Shown here: one piece after another, positions 10,213 through 18,593 of the stretch
Layout: the number at the start of each line of letters is the position of its first letter
Position numbering within the stretch: position 1 is the stretch's first letter
NCBI RefSeq assembly: GCF_003234265.2
Contig: NZ_CP126256.1
Location: 1,302,001-1,366,000 of the forward strand
Direction: 5' to 3'
DNA: 64,000 nt
From: Curtobacterium sp. MCSS17_015
GTDB lineage: Bacteria > Actinomycetota > Actinomycetes > Actinomycetales > Microbacteriaceae
Notes under the pieces: generated by a model
The model's database searches: none
Seen by the model: the letters and a program-made list of their open reading frames with translations, nothing else
What the model was told of the DNA's origin: nothing
Position numbers and translations under genes: made by a program

Positions 10213-10439
10213 GTTCCTACCGCGGGTCGAGCGGGCAGGCCGCTTCCGCACTCGGTCTGGCGCCGTGGCAGGTGCAGCGTGCCCAGCGCGACGTCGCCGG
10301 GTGGAGCGAAGCCGGTCTCGCGAACGCCATCATGAGCATCGCAGCGGCCGATGCGGCCGTGAAGGGCGGTTCCCGCGACGCCCACTTCGCGCTGGAGCTG
10401 ATGGTCCGTACCATCGCCCGACGCGGCGAGGAACGTTGA
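9420..10439 (+). CDS. holA: DNA polymerase III subunit delta
   Basis: The clamp-loader subunit that opens the sliding clamp at the replication fork. It has 339 residues. The start MPAKKPARAAAKIDQVPW and the early segment VVLVTGAETFLAERSI match the degenerate nucleotide-binding fold of HolA, followed by the helical lid and collar domains (about 215-339). ATG 9420 is preceded at good spacing by GGAAGGA. It lies after comEC and converges on rpsT, a comEC-holA-rpsT order common in Gram-positives. The comEC frame runs across most of it, but only the holA frame encodes a recognisable protein. Confidence 0.95.
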   Translation: MPAKKPARAAAKIDQVPWSAIRPAPVVLVTGAETFLAERSIGMLRDLLVGEDPALEVHDLEADQYAPGLLATLASPSLFGEPRLVRVTHVEKCTDAFITESISYLQAPADDVTLVLRHGGGVRGKKLLDTIRSGVGGGIEVQCDEIKRDTDRIDFVNAEFRAARRKIAPSAVRTLVAAFADDLAELAAACRQLLADEADEITDRTVDKYYGGRVETNAFKVADIALAGRSAPAIVELRHALATGEAPVPIVAAFASKIRTMAKVSSYRGSSGQAASALGLAPWQVQRAQRDVAGWSEAGLANAIMSIAAADAAVKGGSRDAHFALELMVRTIARRGEER

Positions 10440-10500
10440 CGGGCACCGAGCCTCCCGGCCGTGCCGACAGCGAGCCTCACAGCCGTGGCGACCCCCGGGA

Positions 10501-10541
10501 ACGACGAAGGCCCCGCACCACCGGTGCGGGGCCTTCGTCGT
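10501..10541. terminator. Bidirectional terminator between holA and rpsT (19-bp perfect stem)
   Basis: Arms 10501-10519 and 10523-10541 are perfectly complementary with a 3-nt loop. It lies between two convergent genes and can serve both; neither side has a T-run. Confidence 0.85.
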
Positions 10542-10553
10542 CAGCGACTCAGA

Positions 10554-10814
10554 TCAGAGCGCGGAGACCTTCTTCGCGATGGCCGACTTGCGGTTCGCGG
10601 CCTGGTTCTTGTGGATGACACCCTTGCTCACGGCCTTGTCGAGCTTCTTCGCGGCGAGCGACAGGGCGGCGACGGCCTTGTCCTTGTCGCCCGAGGCGAT
10701 GGCCTCGTTGGTGTGACGGATGTACGTCTTCAGCTCCGACTTGTACGCCTTGTTGCGGTCGGTGGCCTTCTGGTTGGTCTTGATGCGCTTGAGCTGCGAC
10801 TTGATGTTCGCCAT
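10554..10814 (-). CDS. rpsT: 30S ribosomal protein S20
   Basis: A primary 16S rRNA-binding protein of the small subunit. It has 86 residues, beginning [17 protein letters not shown] and ending IAKKVSAL, which is typical S20: basic and helical. The start ATG at 10814 is preceded by AGGAG at normal spacing. An upstream in-frame start at 10925 would add 37 residues unlike S20 and is rejected. The 5' untranslated region is about 105 nt, long enough for translational feedback as known for S20 in E. coli; this is not demonstrated here. Confidence 0.97.
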   Translation of the reverse strand: MANIKSQLKRIKTNQKATDRNKAYKSELKTYIRHTNEAIASGDKDKAVAALSLAAKKLDKAVSKGVIHKNQAANRKSAIAKKVSAL

Positions 10815-10925
10815 GCGTGTTGCTCCTGGTTTCGTCTCGGACGGGTGGTTGCGATCCCGGGTAGAGGGGCCCTTCGTCGCATCGCGTTCCACCCGTGGGC
10901 GACGGAACGCGTAAGCCAGCGACAA

Positions 10926-10954
10926 ACGTTACCAGGCCGACCCGTCCCGACCAA
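10926..10954 (-). promoter_or_regulatory. rpsT promoter (-35 and -10)
   Basis: On the minus strand, TTGGTC (10949-10954) and TAACGT (10926-10931) are separated by exactly 17 nt. It is one of the few promoters here with both boxes visible. Confidence 0.65.
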
Positions 10955-10993
10955 AGCCCGACACGGTCCGCGTGGCGCCACGAGCGGAGCGGA

Positions 10994-10999
10994 TACGGT
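10994..10999 (+). promoter_or_regulatory. -10 box of the aminotransferase gene (leaderless)
   Basis: TACGGT, 6 nt before ATG 11006; no Shine-Dalgarno. Confidence 0.55.
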
Positions 11000-11005
11000 G
11001 TCGAC

Positions 11006-12172
11006 ATGCCGTCCCTCGCACCCCGCATCGACACCGTCCCGCCGTCGGGCATCCGCCGGGTGTTCGAGCAGGCCGCACTCCTCGACGACGTCACCATGCT
11101 CGTCATCGGTGAGCCGGACGTCCCGGTCGCGAAGCACATCGGTGACGCCGCGCGCCGCGCCTGGGCCGAGGACCGCACCGACTACGGCCCGAACGGCGGC
11201 ATCCCGCAGCTGCGGCAGGCGATCCAGGACAAGCTGCGGCGCGAGAACCGGATGGAGGTCGACCTCGAGCAGGTGTGGGTCACGGTCGGCGCCACGCAGG
11301 CGCTGTTCACCGCGATGACGCTCGTGCTCTCGCCCGGCGACGAGGTGCTGGTGCCCGACCCCGGCTACACGACCTTCACGATGAACGCGCACATCATCGG
11401 CGCGGACCCGGTGCCGTACCAGCTGTCCCCGGCGCACGGGTTCGAGCCGGACCTGGCGGCCCTGGAGGCGCGGATCACCGACCGTACGCGCGCGATCGTC
11501 GTCAACTCGCCGTCCAACCCCCTCGGCTCCGTCTTCGGCGAGCAGACACTGCGGGACCTGCTGGCACTGGCGAAGCGGCACGACCTGTGGGTGATCAGCG
11601 ACGAGGTCTACGAGTACTTCACCTACGGCACCCGGCACGTCAGCCTGGCCTCGCTCGACGAGGACGACCGGGTGTTCTCGGCCTTCTCGCTGAGCAAGAC
11701 GTACGCGATGACGGGCGTGCGGGTCGGGTACCTGGTGACGCCGAAGGGCCTCGGCCCGACGATGCGCACCGTGCAGGAGTCGATCATCAGCTGCGTGGCG
11801 GAGCCCGACCAGTGGGCTGCGCTGGCGGCGATCGTGGGCGACCACTCGCCCGTGCAGGACGCCCGCGAGCACTACCGCCGGAACCTCGAGATCGCGACCG
11901 GGGTGCTCGACGCCGCCGGCATCCGGTACAACGACCCGAAGGGCGCGTTCTACCTCTGGATCGACGTGTCGCACGCGACCGACGGCGACGTGGCCGAGTG
12001 GGCGCTCGCCTTCCTGCAGCGCGAACGGGTGGCGGTCGCGCCGGGCAGCGCGTTCGGCCGCACCGGCGAGGGGTGGATCCGCGTGTGCCTGGCGGCCACG
12101 GCCGAGGACCTCCGCCGCGGGCTCGGCGCCCTGCCCGTCCCGACCGTCGGAGCGCACGCGACCGACGTCTGA
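11006..12172 (+). CDS. Class I/II PLP-dependent aminotransferase
   Basis: A cytoplasmic aminotransferase of the aspartate-aminotransferase fold type I, 388 residues. Seen: VNSPSNPLG with Asn171, Asp199 and Tyr202 in ISDEVYEYF, the Schiff-base Lys231 in [10 protein letters not shown], and Arg239 nearby. These fit a working enzyme; the substrate is not readable from sequence. ATG 11006 is chosen because of the -10 box just upstream; in-frame starts further up extend into the promoter region. It is divergent from rpsT and followed by lepA. Confidence 0.88.
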   Translation: MPSLAPRIDTVPPSGIRRVFEQAALLDDVTMLVIGEPDVPVAKHIGDAARRAWAEDRTDYGPNGGIPQLRQAIQDKLRRENRMEVDLEQVWVTVGATQALFTAMTLVLSPGDEVLVPDPGYTTFTMNAHIIGADPVPYQLSPAHGFEPDLAALEARITDRTRAIVVNSPSNPLGSVFGEQTLRDLLALAKRHDLWVISDEVYEYFTYGTRHVSLASLDEDDRVFSAFSLSKTYAMTGVRVGYLVTPKGLGPTMRTVQESIISCVAEPDQWAALAAIVGDHSPVQDAREHYRRNLEIATGVLDAAGIRYNDPKGAFYLWIDVSHATDGDVAEWALAFLQRERVAVAPGSAFGRTGEGWIRVCLAATAEDLRRGLGALPVPTVGAHATDV

Positions 12173-12199
12173 GCAGCGTCGTCGCGGGGACGCGCCGGC

Positions 12200-12224
12200 C
12201 CGACCGGTGTCGGGTGCCGGTCGG
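12200..12224 (+). terminator. Weak hairpin between the aminotransferase gene and lepA
   Basis: CCGACCGG (12200-12207) and CCGGTCGG (12217-12224) can pair around a 9-nt loop. No T-run. Confidence 0.35.
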
Positions 12225-12263
12225 CGCCTCCCGTCCGTGCGCGCCGCCGAGGCGCGAGCATGG

Positions 12264-12269
12264 GACAAT
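12264..12269 (+). promoter_or_regulatory. Candidate -10 box of lepA
   Basis: GACAAT, 31 nt before GTG 12301. It would give a ~25-nt leader containing the Shine-Dalgarno GAGGA (12293-12297). Confidence 0.45.
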
Positions 12270-12300
12270 CGACGAACCGTCCGACCCACCCCGAGGAACC

Positions 12301-14148
12301 GTGAGCCCACAAGCATCTGCGCCGCTCGAGCCCGCCTCGACGCCGGCCGCCGCGATCCGCAACTTCTGCATCATCGCGCACATCGACCACGGCAAGTCCA
12401 CGCTGGCCGACCGCATGCTGTCGATCACCGGCATCGTCGAGGACCGGGCGATGCGTGCGCAGTACCTCGACCGGATGGACATCGAGCGCGAACGCGGCAT
12501 CACGATCAAGTCGCAGGCCGTGCGCATGCCGTGGGAGCTCGACGGCGAGACCTTCGCGCTGAACATGATCGACACGCCGGGGCACGTCGACTTCTCGTAC
12601 GAGGTCTCGCGGTCCCTCGCGGCGTGCGAGGGCGCGATCCTCCTCGTGGACGCGGCGCAGGGCATCGAGGCCCAGACGCTCGCGAACCTGTACCTGGCGC
12701 TCGAGAACGACCTCGAGATCATCCCGGTCCTCAACAAGATCGACCTGCCGGCCGCCGAGCCGGAGAAGTACGCGGCCGAGCTGGCGCAGCTCATCGGCGG
12801 CAAGCCGGAGGACGTCCTCCGGGTGTCCGGCAAGACCGGCGAAGGTGTCGCGGAGCTGCTCGACCGGGTGGTCCGGACGGTGCCGGCCCCGGTCGGGACC
12901 GTCGACGCCGCACCCCGCGCGATGATCTTCGACTCCGTCTACGACAGCTACCGCGGTGTCGTGACCTACGTGCGCATGATCGACGGCTCGATCAAGCCGC
13001 GCGAGAAGGTCCAGATGATGTCGACCAAGTCGACGCACGAGATCCTCGAGATCGGGGTGTCGAGCCCCGAGCCGAGCCCGACGAAGGGCCTGTCGGTCGG
13101 CGAGGTCGGGTACCTCATCACGGGCGTGAAGGACGTGCGCCAGTCCAAGGTCGGCGACACCGTGACGAGCGCGCAGCGTCCCGCGACGGACGCCCTGGCC
13201 GGGTACACCGACCCGAAGCCGATGGTGTTCTCTGGCCTGTACCCGATCGACGGCAGCGACTACCCGGTCCTCCGCGAAGCGCTCGACAAGCTCAAGCTGT
13301 CCGACGCCGCCCTGGTGTACGAGCCGGAGACCTCGGTGGCGCTCGGCTTCGGCTTCCGCTGCGGGTTCCTCGGCCTGCTGCACCTCGAGATCATCACCGA
13401 GCGCCTGCGTCGTGAGTTCGACCTCGACCTCATCACCACCGCGCCGAGCGTCGTCTACGAGGTCACGACCGAGGACAACACCGTCACCGAGGTCACGAAC
13501 CCGTCCGAGTTCCCGACGGGGCGCATCGTCGAGGTCCGCGAACCGATGGTGCGCGCGGCGATCCTCGCGCCGAAGGACTACGTCGGCGCGATCATGGAGC
13601 TCTGCCAGCAGCGCCGTGGCTCCCTGCTCGGCATGGAGTACCTCGGCGAGGACCGCGTCGAGATCCGCTACGAGATCCCGCTCGGCGAGATCGTCTTCGA
13701 CTTCTTCGACCAGCTGAAGAGCAAGACGCAGGGGTACGCGAGTCTCGACTACGAGCCCACCGGTGACCAGGCCGCCGACCTCGTCAAGGTCGACATCCTG
13801 CTGCAGGGCGACCAGGTCGACGCGTTCAGCGCGATCGTGCACCGCGAGAAGGCCTACGCGTACGGCACGCTCATGACCGAGCGCCTGCGGAAACTCATCC
13901 CGCGTCAGCAGTTCGAGGTGCCGATCCAGGCCGCGATCGGTGCCCGCATCATCGCCCGCGAGAGCATCCGCGCGATGCGCAAGGACGTCCTCGCGAAGTG
14001 CTACGGCGGCGACATCACCCGCAAGCGCAAGCTCCTCGAGAAGCAGAAGGAGGGCAAGAAGCGCATGAAGACCATCGGCCGGGTCGAGGTCCCGCAGGAG
14101 GCCTTCATCGCGGCGCTCTCCGGCGACGTGGAAGAGAAGAAGAAGTGA
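12301..14148 (+). CDS. lepA: Elongation factor 4 (LepA)
   Basis: A ribosome-associated translational GTPase linked to initiation and 30S biogenesis. It has 615 residues: a G domain starting [19 protein letters not shown], with the switch region [20 protein letters not shown] and NKIDLP, then the EF-G-like domains and the LepA-specific C-terminus rich in Lys ([16 protein letters not shown]). GTG 12301 has GAGGA upstream at correct spacing. The stop overlaps the start of the DUF1990 gene (GTGA), implying coupled translation. Confidence 0.96.
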   Translation: MSPQASAPLEPASTPAAAIRNFCIIAHIDHGKSTLADRMLSITGIVEDRAMRAQYLDRMDIERERGITIKSQAVRMPWELDGETFALNMIDTPGHVDFSYEVSRSLAACEGAILLVDAAQGIEAQTLANLYLALENDLEIIPVLNKIDLPAAEPEKYAAELAQLIGGKPEDVLRVSGKTGEGVAELLDRVVRTVPAPVGTVDAAPRAMIFDSVYDSYRGVVTYVRMIDGSIKPREKVQMMSTKSTHEILEIGVSSPEPSPTKGLSVGEVGYLITGVKDVRQSKVGDTVTSAQRPATDALAGYTDPKPMVFSGLYPIDGSDYPVLREALDKLKLSDAALVYEPETSVALGFGFRCGFLGLLHLEIITERLRREFDLDLITTAPSVVYEVTTEDNTVTEVTNPSEFPTGRIVEVREPMVRAAILAPKDYVGAIMELCQQRRGSLLGMEYLGEDRVEIRYEIPLGEIVFDFFDQLKSKTQGYASLDYEPTGDQAADLVKVDILLQGDQVDAFSAIVHREKAYAYGTLMTERLRKLIPRQQFEVPIQAAIGARIIARESIRAMRKDVLAKCYGGDITRKRKLLEKQKEGKKRMKTIGRVEVPQEAFIAALSGDVEEKKK

Positions 14149-14789
14149 GCCGCGGCCAGCACCGGACGGCGCTGACGTACGGCGCGGTCGGCGCCACGCA
14201 GGCCTCCGACCTCATGACCTACCCGCCGGAGGGCTTCACCCCGGCCGAGTCCCGCGCCCGCATCGGACACGGCGACCAGCGCTTCGAGACCGCGGTCATG
14301 CAGGCGCTGACCTGGCAGATCCAGGAGCGCAGCGGCATGGGCGTCCGGGTCGAGGACATGCCCGAGGACGACGAGGTCCGCTACAACCCCGTCACCTTCG
14401 ACGAGCAGGGCGTCCCCATCGCTCCGGCCTCGATCGGCACCCCGCGAGTGGAGAAGACCACGCCGGACGGCACGCCGCTGCTGACCGCGGGCACGACGGC
14501 GACGCTGACGATGCACGCGTTCGGGCAGACGGTGCAGGCACCGGTCCGCGTCGTGGCGATCATCGACGAGCGCGACCGCAAGGGTTTCGCCTACGGCACG
14601 CTCGAGGGGCACCCGCTGTCGGGTGAGGAGTCGTTCGTCGTCGAGCGCACGTCGGACGGCTCGGTCTGGTTGCAGGTCCGGCAGTTCTCCCAGCCGGCGA
14701 GTCGCAAGTGGCGCTTCGTGGCGCCGTTGCTGCGTCGTCAGCAGCGCGTGATGGCCGAGAAGTACCTGGCCGCGCTCCGCGGCGACTGA
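14145..14789 (+). CDS. DUF1990 family protein
   Basis: A 214-residue soluble protein of unknown molecular function. It matches the DUF1990 pattern: N-terminal LTYGAVGAT and [17 protein letters not shown], the central [37 protein letters not shown] (written here in parts: [10 protein letters not shown] and [10 protein letters not shown]), and a C-terminal basic helix. Such proteins often begin with a Tyr-Gly-Thr/Ala stretch as here. The GTG at 14145 overlaps the lepA stop. It converges on the HAD phosphatase gene. No signal peptide or membrane helix is seen. Confidence 0.8.
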   Translation: MSRGQHRTALTYGAVGATQASDLMTYPPEGFTPAESRARIGHGDQRFETAVMQALTWQIQERSGMGVRVEDMPEDDEVRYNPVTFDEQGVPIAPASIGTPRVEKTTPDGTPLLTAGTTATLTMHAFGQTVQAPVRVVAIIDERDRKGFAYGTLEGHPLSGEESFVVERTSDGSVWLQVRQFSQPASRKWRFVAPLLRRQQRVMAEKYLAALRGD

Positions 14790-14826
14790 CCGGGCGGGAC
14801 CGCCAGCTCCGGCGACACCGGCAGAC

Positions 14827-14844
14827 CCGGCCGCATCCGGCCGG
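14827..14844. terminator. Weak bidirectional hairpin between convergent genes
   Basis: CCGGCC (14827-14832) and GGCCGG (14839-14844) can pair around GCATCC. Short stem, no T-run. Confidence 0.3.
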
Positions 14845-14873
14845 AGCGGCAGCACCCGTCGAGCCGACCACGC

Positions 14874-15617
14874 TCAACGCTGCCCGGGAGGCCCGCCATC
14901 GAACGACGGGCGGGCCGGCTGTGCCTCGGCGAGCGGCGGGAGCCCCGCGATCGCCTCCTCGATGAGGCGCGCGTCCTCGACGCAGTCGCGCGCGACCGCC
15001 ACCGCGCTCGTCGACCGCAGGGCGTCGACGTCGTAGACGCCGGTGGCGACCGCCAGGAACGGTATCCCCACGGCGTCCGCGGCCTCGCCGTCACGTGGTG
15101 TGTCCCCGACGATCACGGCGCGGGTGCCCGAGAGCGCGGCGGCCGCGAGGGCGGTCACCCCGGAGCGTTCGACCTGCTCGTCGCCGAAGTACGAGTGCTC
15201 CCAGTCGAAGGCGTCGACGTCGAAGCCCGCGCCGAGCAGCTTGATCCGGGCGCGGTGCGCGGAGTTGCCGGTGAGCAGCCCGTTCCGCCACCCGAGCGCG
15301 GCGAAGCGCCGGACGAGGTCGATCGCGCCCGGCGCGGGCGTGCGGCGGTCCCCGGACCGGTGACGCTCCTCCGACAGGTCGCGCAGGTGCCCGCTCACGG
15401 TCGGCACGAGGTCGTCCTCCAGGTGGTGCGCTCGGACGTGCTCGACGATGATGCCGGCGTCGGTCCGGCCGTGCTGGTGGCCGACGAGCAGTGGCAGGTC
15501 CCGTCCGAGGGCGCGCTCGAGGGCCAGGTGGTAGAGGTTGCCCGGTGAGGCGGCGTTGCGCACGAGGGTGCCGTCGATGTCCCAGAGGACCGTGGTGGGG
15601 ACGGGGTGGTGCTCCAT
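14874..15617 (-). CDS. HAD-family hydrolase (phosphoglycolate-phosphatase-like)
   Basis: A soluble phosphatase of the haloacid dehalogenase superfamily, 247 residues from the chosen start. Motif I DIDGTL has Asp13 and Asp15, motif II LLTGNSA has Thr116, motif III is probably Lys126, and motif IV VGDTPRDGEAA has Asp172 and Asp176; a helical cap sits between I and II. The substrate is unknown. The start is uncertain: ATG 15617 gives the usual short N-terminus before motif I, while ATG 15626 adds MDG. It is divergent from hemW, with about 30 bp between the two starts. Confidence 0.85.
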   Translation of the reverse strand: MEHHPVPTTVLWDIDGTLVRNAASPGNLYHLALERALGRDLPLLVGHQHGRTDAGIIVEHVRAHHLEDDLVPTVSGHLRDLSEERHRSGDRRTPAPGAIDLVRRFAALGWRNGLLTGNSAHRARIKLLGAGFDVDAFDWEHSYFGDEQVERSGVTALAAAALSGTRAVIVGDTPRDGEAADAVGIPFLAVATGVYDVDALRSTSAVAVARDCVEDARLIEEAIAGLPPLAEAQPARPSFDGGPPGQR

Positions 15618-15633
15618 GCCGTCCATGATGACG

Positions 15634-15639
15634 GACAAT
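15634..15639 (+). promoter_or_regulatory. -10 box of hemW (leaderless)
   Basis: GACAAT, 7 nt before ATG 15647. The box overlaps an alternative in-frame ATG at 15638, which favours 15647 as the real start. Confidence 0.45.
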
Positions 15640-15646
15640 GGACTCC

Positions 15647-16888
15647 ATGCCGAGTGCTCTCCCGATCGCCGATCCCGCTCCGTCGGACGGGCTGGTCGCA
15701 CCGGCACCCGGAGCGGGCGAGGTCCCGTTCGGCGTCTACGTGCACGTGCCCTTCTGCCGGGTGCGCTGCGGCTACTGCGACTTCAACACGTACACGGCGT
15801 CCGAGCTCCGCGGGGTGCGCCGTGACGACTACGCCGGCCATGCCCTGCGTGAGATCGCGTTCGCCGACCGGGTGCTCGAGCGCTCCGGGGTCCCGCGACG
15901 CCCGGTCTCGACGGTGTTCTTCGGTGGCGGCACCCCGACGATGCTGCCGGCGTCCGACCTGGCGATGATCCTGCGGGCGATCGACGACACGTGGGGAATC
16001 GTCCCCGGGGCCGAGGTCACGACCGAGGCGAACCCGGACTCCGTCGACGCCGACTCGATCGCCACCCTGCAGCGGGCCGGCTTCACGCGGATGAGCTACG
16101 GCATGCAGTCCGCGGTCCCGCACGTGCTCGCGACCCTCGACCGCACGCACGACCCCGAGCGGGTGCCGGTCGTCGTCGACCTCGCGAAGCAGCAGGGTCT
16201 CGACGTCAGCCTCGACCTCATCTACTCGACGCCGGGGGAGTCCCTGGACGACTGGCGCACCTCGCTCGACGCCGCGATCGCGTGCGCGCCGGACCACGTC
16301 TCGGCGTACTCGCTCATCGTCGAGGACGGGACCGCGATGGGCCGCGCCGTCTCGCGGGGGGAACTCCCCGCACCGGACGACGACCTGGCCGCGGACATGT
16401 ACGAGCTCGCCGACCGGGTGCTCGGCGACGCCGGCTACGACTGGTACGAGGTCTCGAACTGGGCGCGCGGCCCACAGCACGCCAGCCGGCACAACCTGTC
16501 CTACTGGAAGGGTCACGACTGGTGGGGCATCGGCCCCGGTGCGCACTCCGCGGTCGCCGGGACGCGCTGGTGGAACGTCAAGCACCCGGCCGCGTACGCA
16601 AACCGGGTGCTGCAGGACGAGTCGCCAGCCGCCGGTCGCGAGACGCTGGACGACGAGACGCGGTACGTGGAGCGCGTGCTCCTGGCCGCTCGCGTGCGAG
16701 GCGAGTTGCGCATCGACGAGCTCCGCCAGGAGGCCCGGAGCCGCGTCGCCGGGCTCATCGCGCGCGGTCTCGTGGACGGACGGGCCGCCCTCGGCGGCTC
16801 CCTGGAGCTGACGGTCCAGGGCCGCCTGCTGGCGGACGCCGTCGTGCGCGACCTGCTCGACGAGCCGGCCGACGACGTCAGGGCTTGA
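15647..16888 (+). CDS. hemW: Radical SAM protein HemW (heme chaperone, coproporphyrinogen-oxidase-like)
   Basis: A cytoplasmic radical-SAM protein that binds heme and is thought to deliver it to respiratory enzymes. It has 413 residues. The [4Fe-4S] motif CX3CX2C is at Cys37, Cys41 and Cys44 in FCRVRCGYCDFNTYT, followed by FFGGGTPTMLP (SAM binding) and the HemW C-terminal winged domain (about 320-413). True HemN has an extra cysteine and N-terminal residues not seen here. Its 3' end overlaps the convergent DUF4870 gene by 11 nt. Confidence 0.92.
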   Translation: MPSALPIADPAPSDGLVAPAPGAGEVPFGVYVHVPFCRVRCGYCDFNTYTASELRGVRRDDYAGHALREIAFADRVLERSGVPRRPVSTVFFGGGTPTMLPASDLAMILRAIDDTWGIVPGAEVTTEANPDSVDADSIATLQRAGFTRMSYGMQSAVPHVLATLDRTHDPERVPVVVDLAKQQGLDVSLDLIYSTPGESLDDWRTSLDAAIACAPDHVSAYSLIVEDGTAMGRAVSRGELPAPDDDLAADMYELADRVLGDAGYDWYEVSNWARGPQHASRHNLSYWKGHDWWGIGPGAHSAVAGTRWWNVKHPAAYANRVLQDESPAAGRETLDDETRYVERVLLAARVRGELRIDELRQEARSRVAGLIARGLVDGRAALGGSLELTVQGRLLADAVVRDLLDEPADDVRA

Positions 16889-17411
16889 AGAACTCGATCG
16901 AGAGCGGGTACTTGTAGAACTGGCCCTGGTTCGCGGCGATGGCGGCCATGATGCCGAACACGATCGACACGATCGCGACGGCCGCGATGACGAGGAACCC
17001 GATGCCGAGCACGGACGTCAGGCCGCCGGCGAAGTAGGCGATGGCCATCGTGATGTGGAAGTTCAGTGCCACCCGGGTGTGCTCGCGGACGAACTGTCCG
17101 CGGTCCCGCAGGACGAGGTAGGCGACGAGCGGGACCAGGAGGTTGAAGAAGATGCCGCCGACGTGCGTCAGGGTCGCCCAGAGGCGCTGGTCCTCGGGGG
17201 TCATCGGCTGCGGCGGCTGGTAGCCGTTCGGGTACTGCTGGCCGGGCTGCTGCCACCCGCCGTACTGCGACCCGCCGGCCGGGCCCGGGTACCCGCCGCC
17301 GGCCTGCTGAGCGCCCGGGTACTGCCCGGGGTACTGCTGTCCGTCGGGCTTGCCGCCGGCGCGGTCGTCGCGGTGCTGCTCGGGGCCGCCGGGCTCCTGT
17401 CCGTAGCTCAT
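16878..17411 (-). CDS. DUF4870 membrane protein with Gln/Pro/Gly/Tyr-rich N-terminus
   Basis: A 177-residue protein. Residues 1-70 are a low-complexity cytoplasmic tail rich in Gln, Tyr, Pro and Gly, with repeated QQYPG/GQYPG units. Residues about 75-170 form the DUF4870 domain: TPEDQRLWATLTHVGG, then three or four membrane helices and the conserved LRDRGQFVREHTRVALNF. The function is unknown. The start ATG at 17411 has a -10 box 6 nt upstream on the minus strand. It ends inside the 3' end of hemW. Confidence 0.87.
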   Translation of the reverse strand: MSYGQEPGGPEQHRDDRAGGKPDGQQYPGQYPGAQQAGGGYPGPAGGSQYGGWQQPGQQYPNGYQPPQPMTPEDQRLWATLTHVGGIFFNLLVPLVAYLVLRDRGQFVREHTRVALNFHITMAIAYFAGGLTSVLGIGFLVIAAVAIVSIVFGIMAAIAANQGQFYKYPLSIEFFKP

Positions 17412-17417
17412 GCCCGC

Positions 17418-17423
17418 AGCGTA
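17418..17423 (-). promoter_or_regulatory. -10 box of the DUF4870 gene (leaderless)
   Basis: On the minus strand TACGCT lies 6 nt before the ATG at 17411. Confidence 0.5.
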
Positions 17424-17467
17424 CCGAGGCTGCTGTGCAGAAGTCCCGTGCCGTCGGTGGTCGGGCG

Positions 17468-17473
17468 TAAGAT
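17468..17473 (+). promoter_or_regulatory. -10 box of the hrcA-dnaJ-rsmE operon
   Basis: TAAGAT abuts the CIRCE-like operator that follows, so a bound repressor would cover the transcription start. Confidence 0.5.
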
Positions 17474-17499
17474 CAGCACTCGACCAGTGAGAGTGCCAG
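17473..17499 (+). promoter_or_regulatory. CIRCE-like HrcA operator
   Basis: TCAGCACTC, a 9-nt spacer, then GAGTGCCAG. This matches the CIRCE consensus TTAGCACTC-N9-GAGTGCTAA in the inner GCACTC/GAGTGC core and departs at the outer bases. It sits 21 nt before hrcA, implying autorepression relieved by heat. Confidence 0.8.
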
Positions 17500-17519
17500 C
17501 ACGAGCGGAAGGGGAACCG

Positions 17520-18542
17520 ATGGTCAGCGAACGCAGCCTCGAGGTCCTCAAGGCCATCGTGCGTGACTACGTCGCCTCGCGGGAGCCGGTCGGGTCGAAG
17601 ACCATCGTCGAGCGTCACGCCTTCGGGGTGAGTGCGGCCACGATCCGCAACGACATGGCGCAGCTCGAGGACGAGCAGCTCATCATCGCTCCGCACACCT
17701 CCTCCGGTCGGGTCCCGACCGACAAGGGCTACCGGGTGTTCGTCGACCACCTCGCGGCCGCGCGCCCGCTCTCCGGTGCCCAGCGCCAGGCGATCGAGAC
17801 CTTCCTCGGCGCCTCGAACGACCTCGACGACGTCCTCACCCGCACGGTCCGGCTGTTGAGCCAGCTGACGAACCAGGTCGCGCTCGTGCAGTACCCGACC
17901 ATGGGGCACGCGCGCGTCCAGCACGTCGAACTCGTCCGGCTGGCCGACACCCGGCTGATGGTCGTCCTCATCACCGACACCGCCAGGGTCGAGCAGCGCG
18001 TCATCGAGACCGACGTCGCCGTCGGTGAATCCGCGCTGGCCGAGGTCCGTTCCGTCGTGAACGGCGCCACGGTCGGACTGCCGCTGCAGGACGCCCCGCA
18101 GGCGCTCCGGGCGATCCCGGGTCAGCTGCGCCCCGAGGTCCAGCCGCTCGCCGGCGTGGTCGTCGCGAGCCTCGTCGAGCAGGTCGCGGCGAACCGACAG
18201 GACCGCCTGCTGATGGCCGGAGCGGCCAACCTCGCCAAGAGCGAGCAGGACTTCTCCGGCGGCCTCTTCCCGGTGCTCGAGGCGATCGAGGAACAGGTCA
18301 CCCTGCTCCGGTTGTTCGGCGAGATGCAGGTCGACGACATCGCGGTCGCCGCCAGCATCGGTGCCGAGAACGCCGAGTACGGTCTCGACGCCACGAGCAT
18401 CGTCGCGGGCGGCTACCTGGCCGCCCGCGGTGAGATCGCCCGGCTGGGCGTCCTCGGCCCGACCAGGATGGACTACGGCACGAACATGGCCGCGGTCCGT
18501 GCGGTCGCCCGCTACCTGTCCCGGCTGCTCGGCGAGAACTGA
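17520..18542 (+). CDS. hrcA: Heat-inducible transcription repressor HrcA
   Basis: A repressor of class I heat-shock genes that binds CIRCE and needs GroEL for activity. It has 340 residues: an N-terminal winged helix (about 1-70) with SKTIVERHAFGVSAATIRNDM and the TSSGRVPTDKGYRVFVD wing, a GAF-like middle domain and a dimerisation region ending VARYLSRLLGEN. A CIRCE-like site lies directly upstream, so it controls its own operon with dnaJ and rsmE. In actinobacteria this second dnaJ (dnaJ2) normally pairs with hrcA, as here. Confidence 0.95.
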   Translation: MVSERSLEVLKAIVRDYVASREPVGSKTIVERHAFGVSAATIRNDMAQLEDEQLIIAPHTSSGRVPTDKGYRVFVDHLAAARPLSGAQRQAIETFLGASNDLDDVLTRTVRLLSQLTNQVALVQYPTMGHARVQHVELVRLADTRLMVVLITDTARVEQRVIETDVAVGESALAEVRSVVNGATVGLPLQDAPQALRAIPGQLRPEVQPLAGVVVASLVEQVAANRQDRLLMAGAANLAKSEQDFSGGLFPVLEAIEEQVTLLRLFGEMQVDDIAVAASIGAENAEYGLDATSIVAGGYLAARGEIARLGVLGPTRMDYGTNMAAVRAVARYLSRLLGEN

Positions 18543-18593
18543 TCGCCCGGCGCGCTTCCCACCCCGTCCACCCACGCACCCCCTGAGGAACAC

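Noticed and set aside
10815..10925. Longer N-terminus for ribosomal protein S20
   Set aside because: Would add 37 residues absent from S20; the AGGAG site fits ATG 10814.
10730..12316. Minus-strand open frames opposite the aminotransferase gene
   Set aside because: Overlap a clear aminotransferase; no motif; GC-rich shadow.
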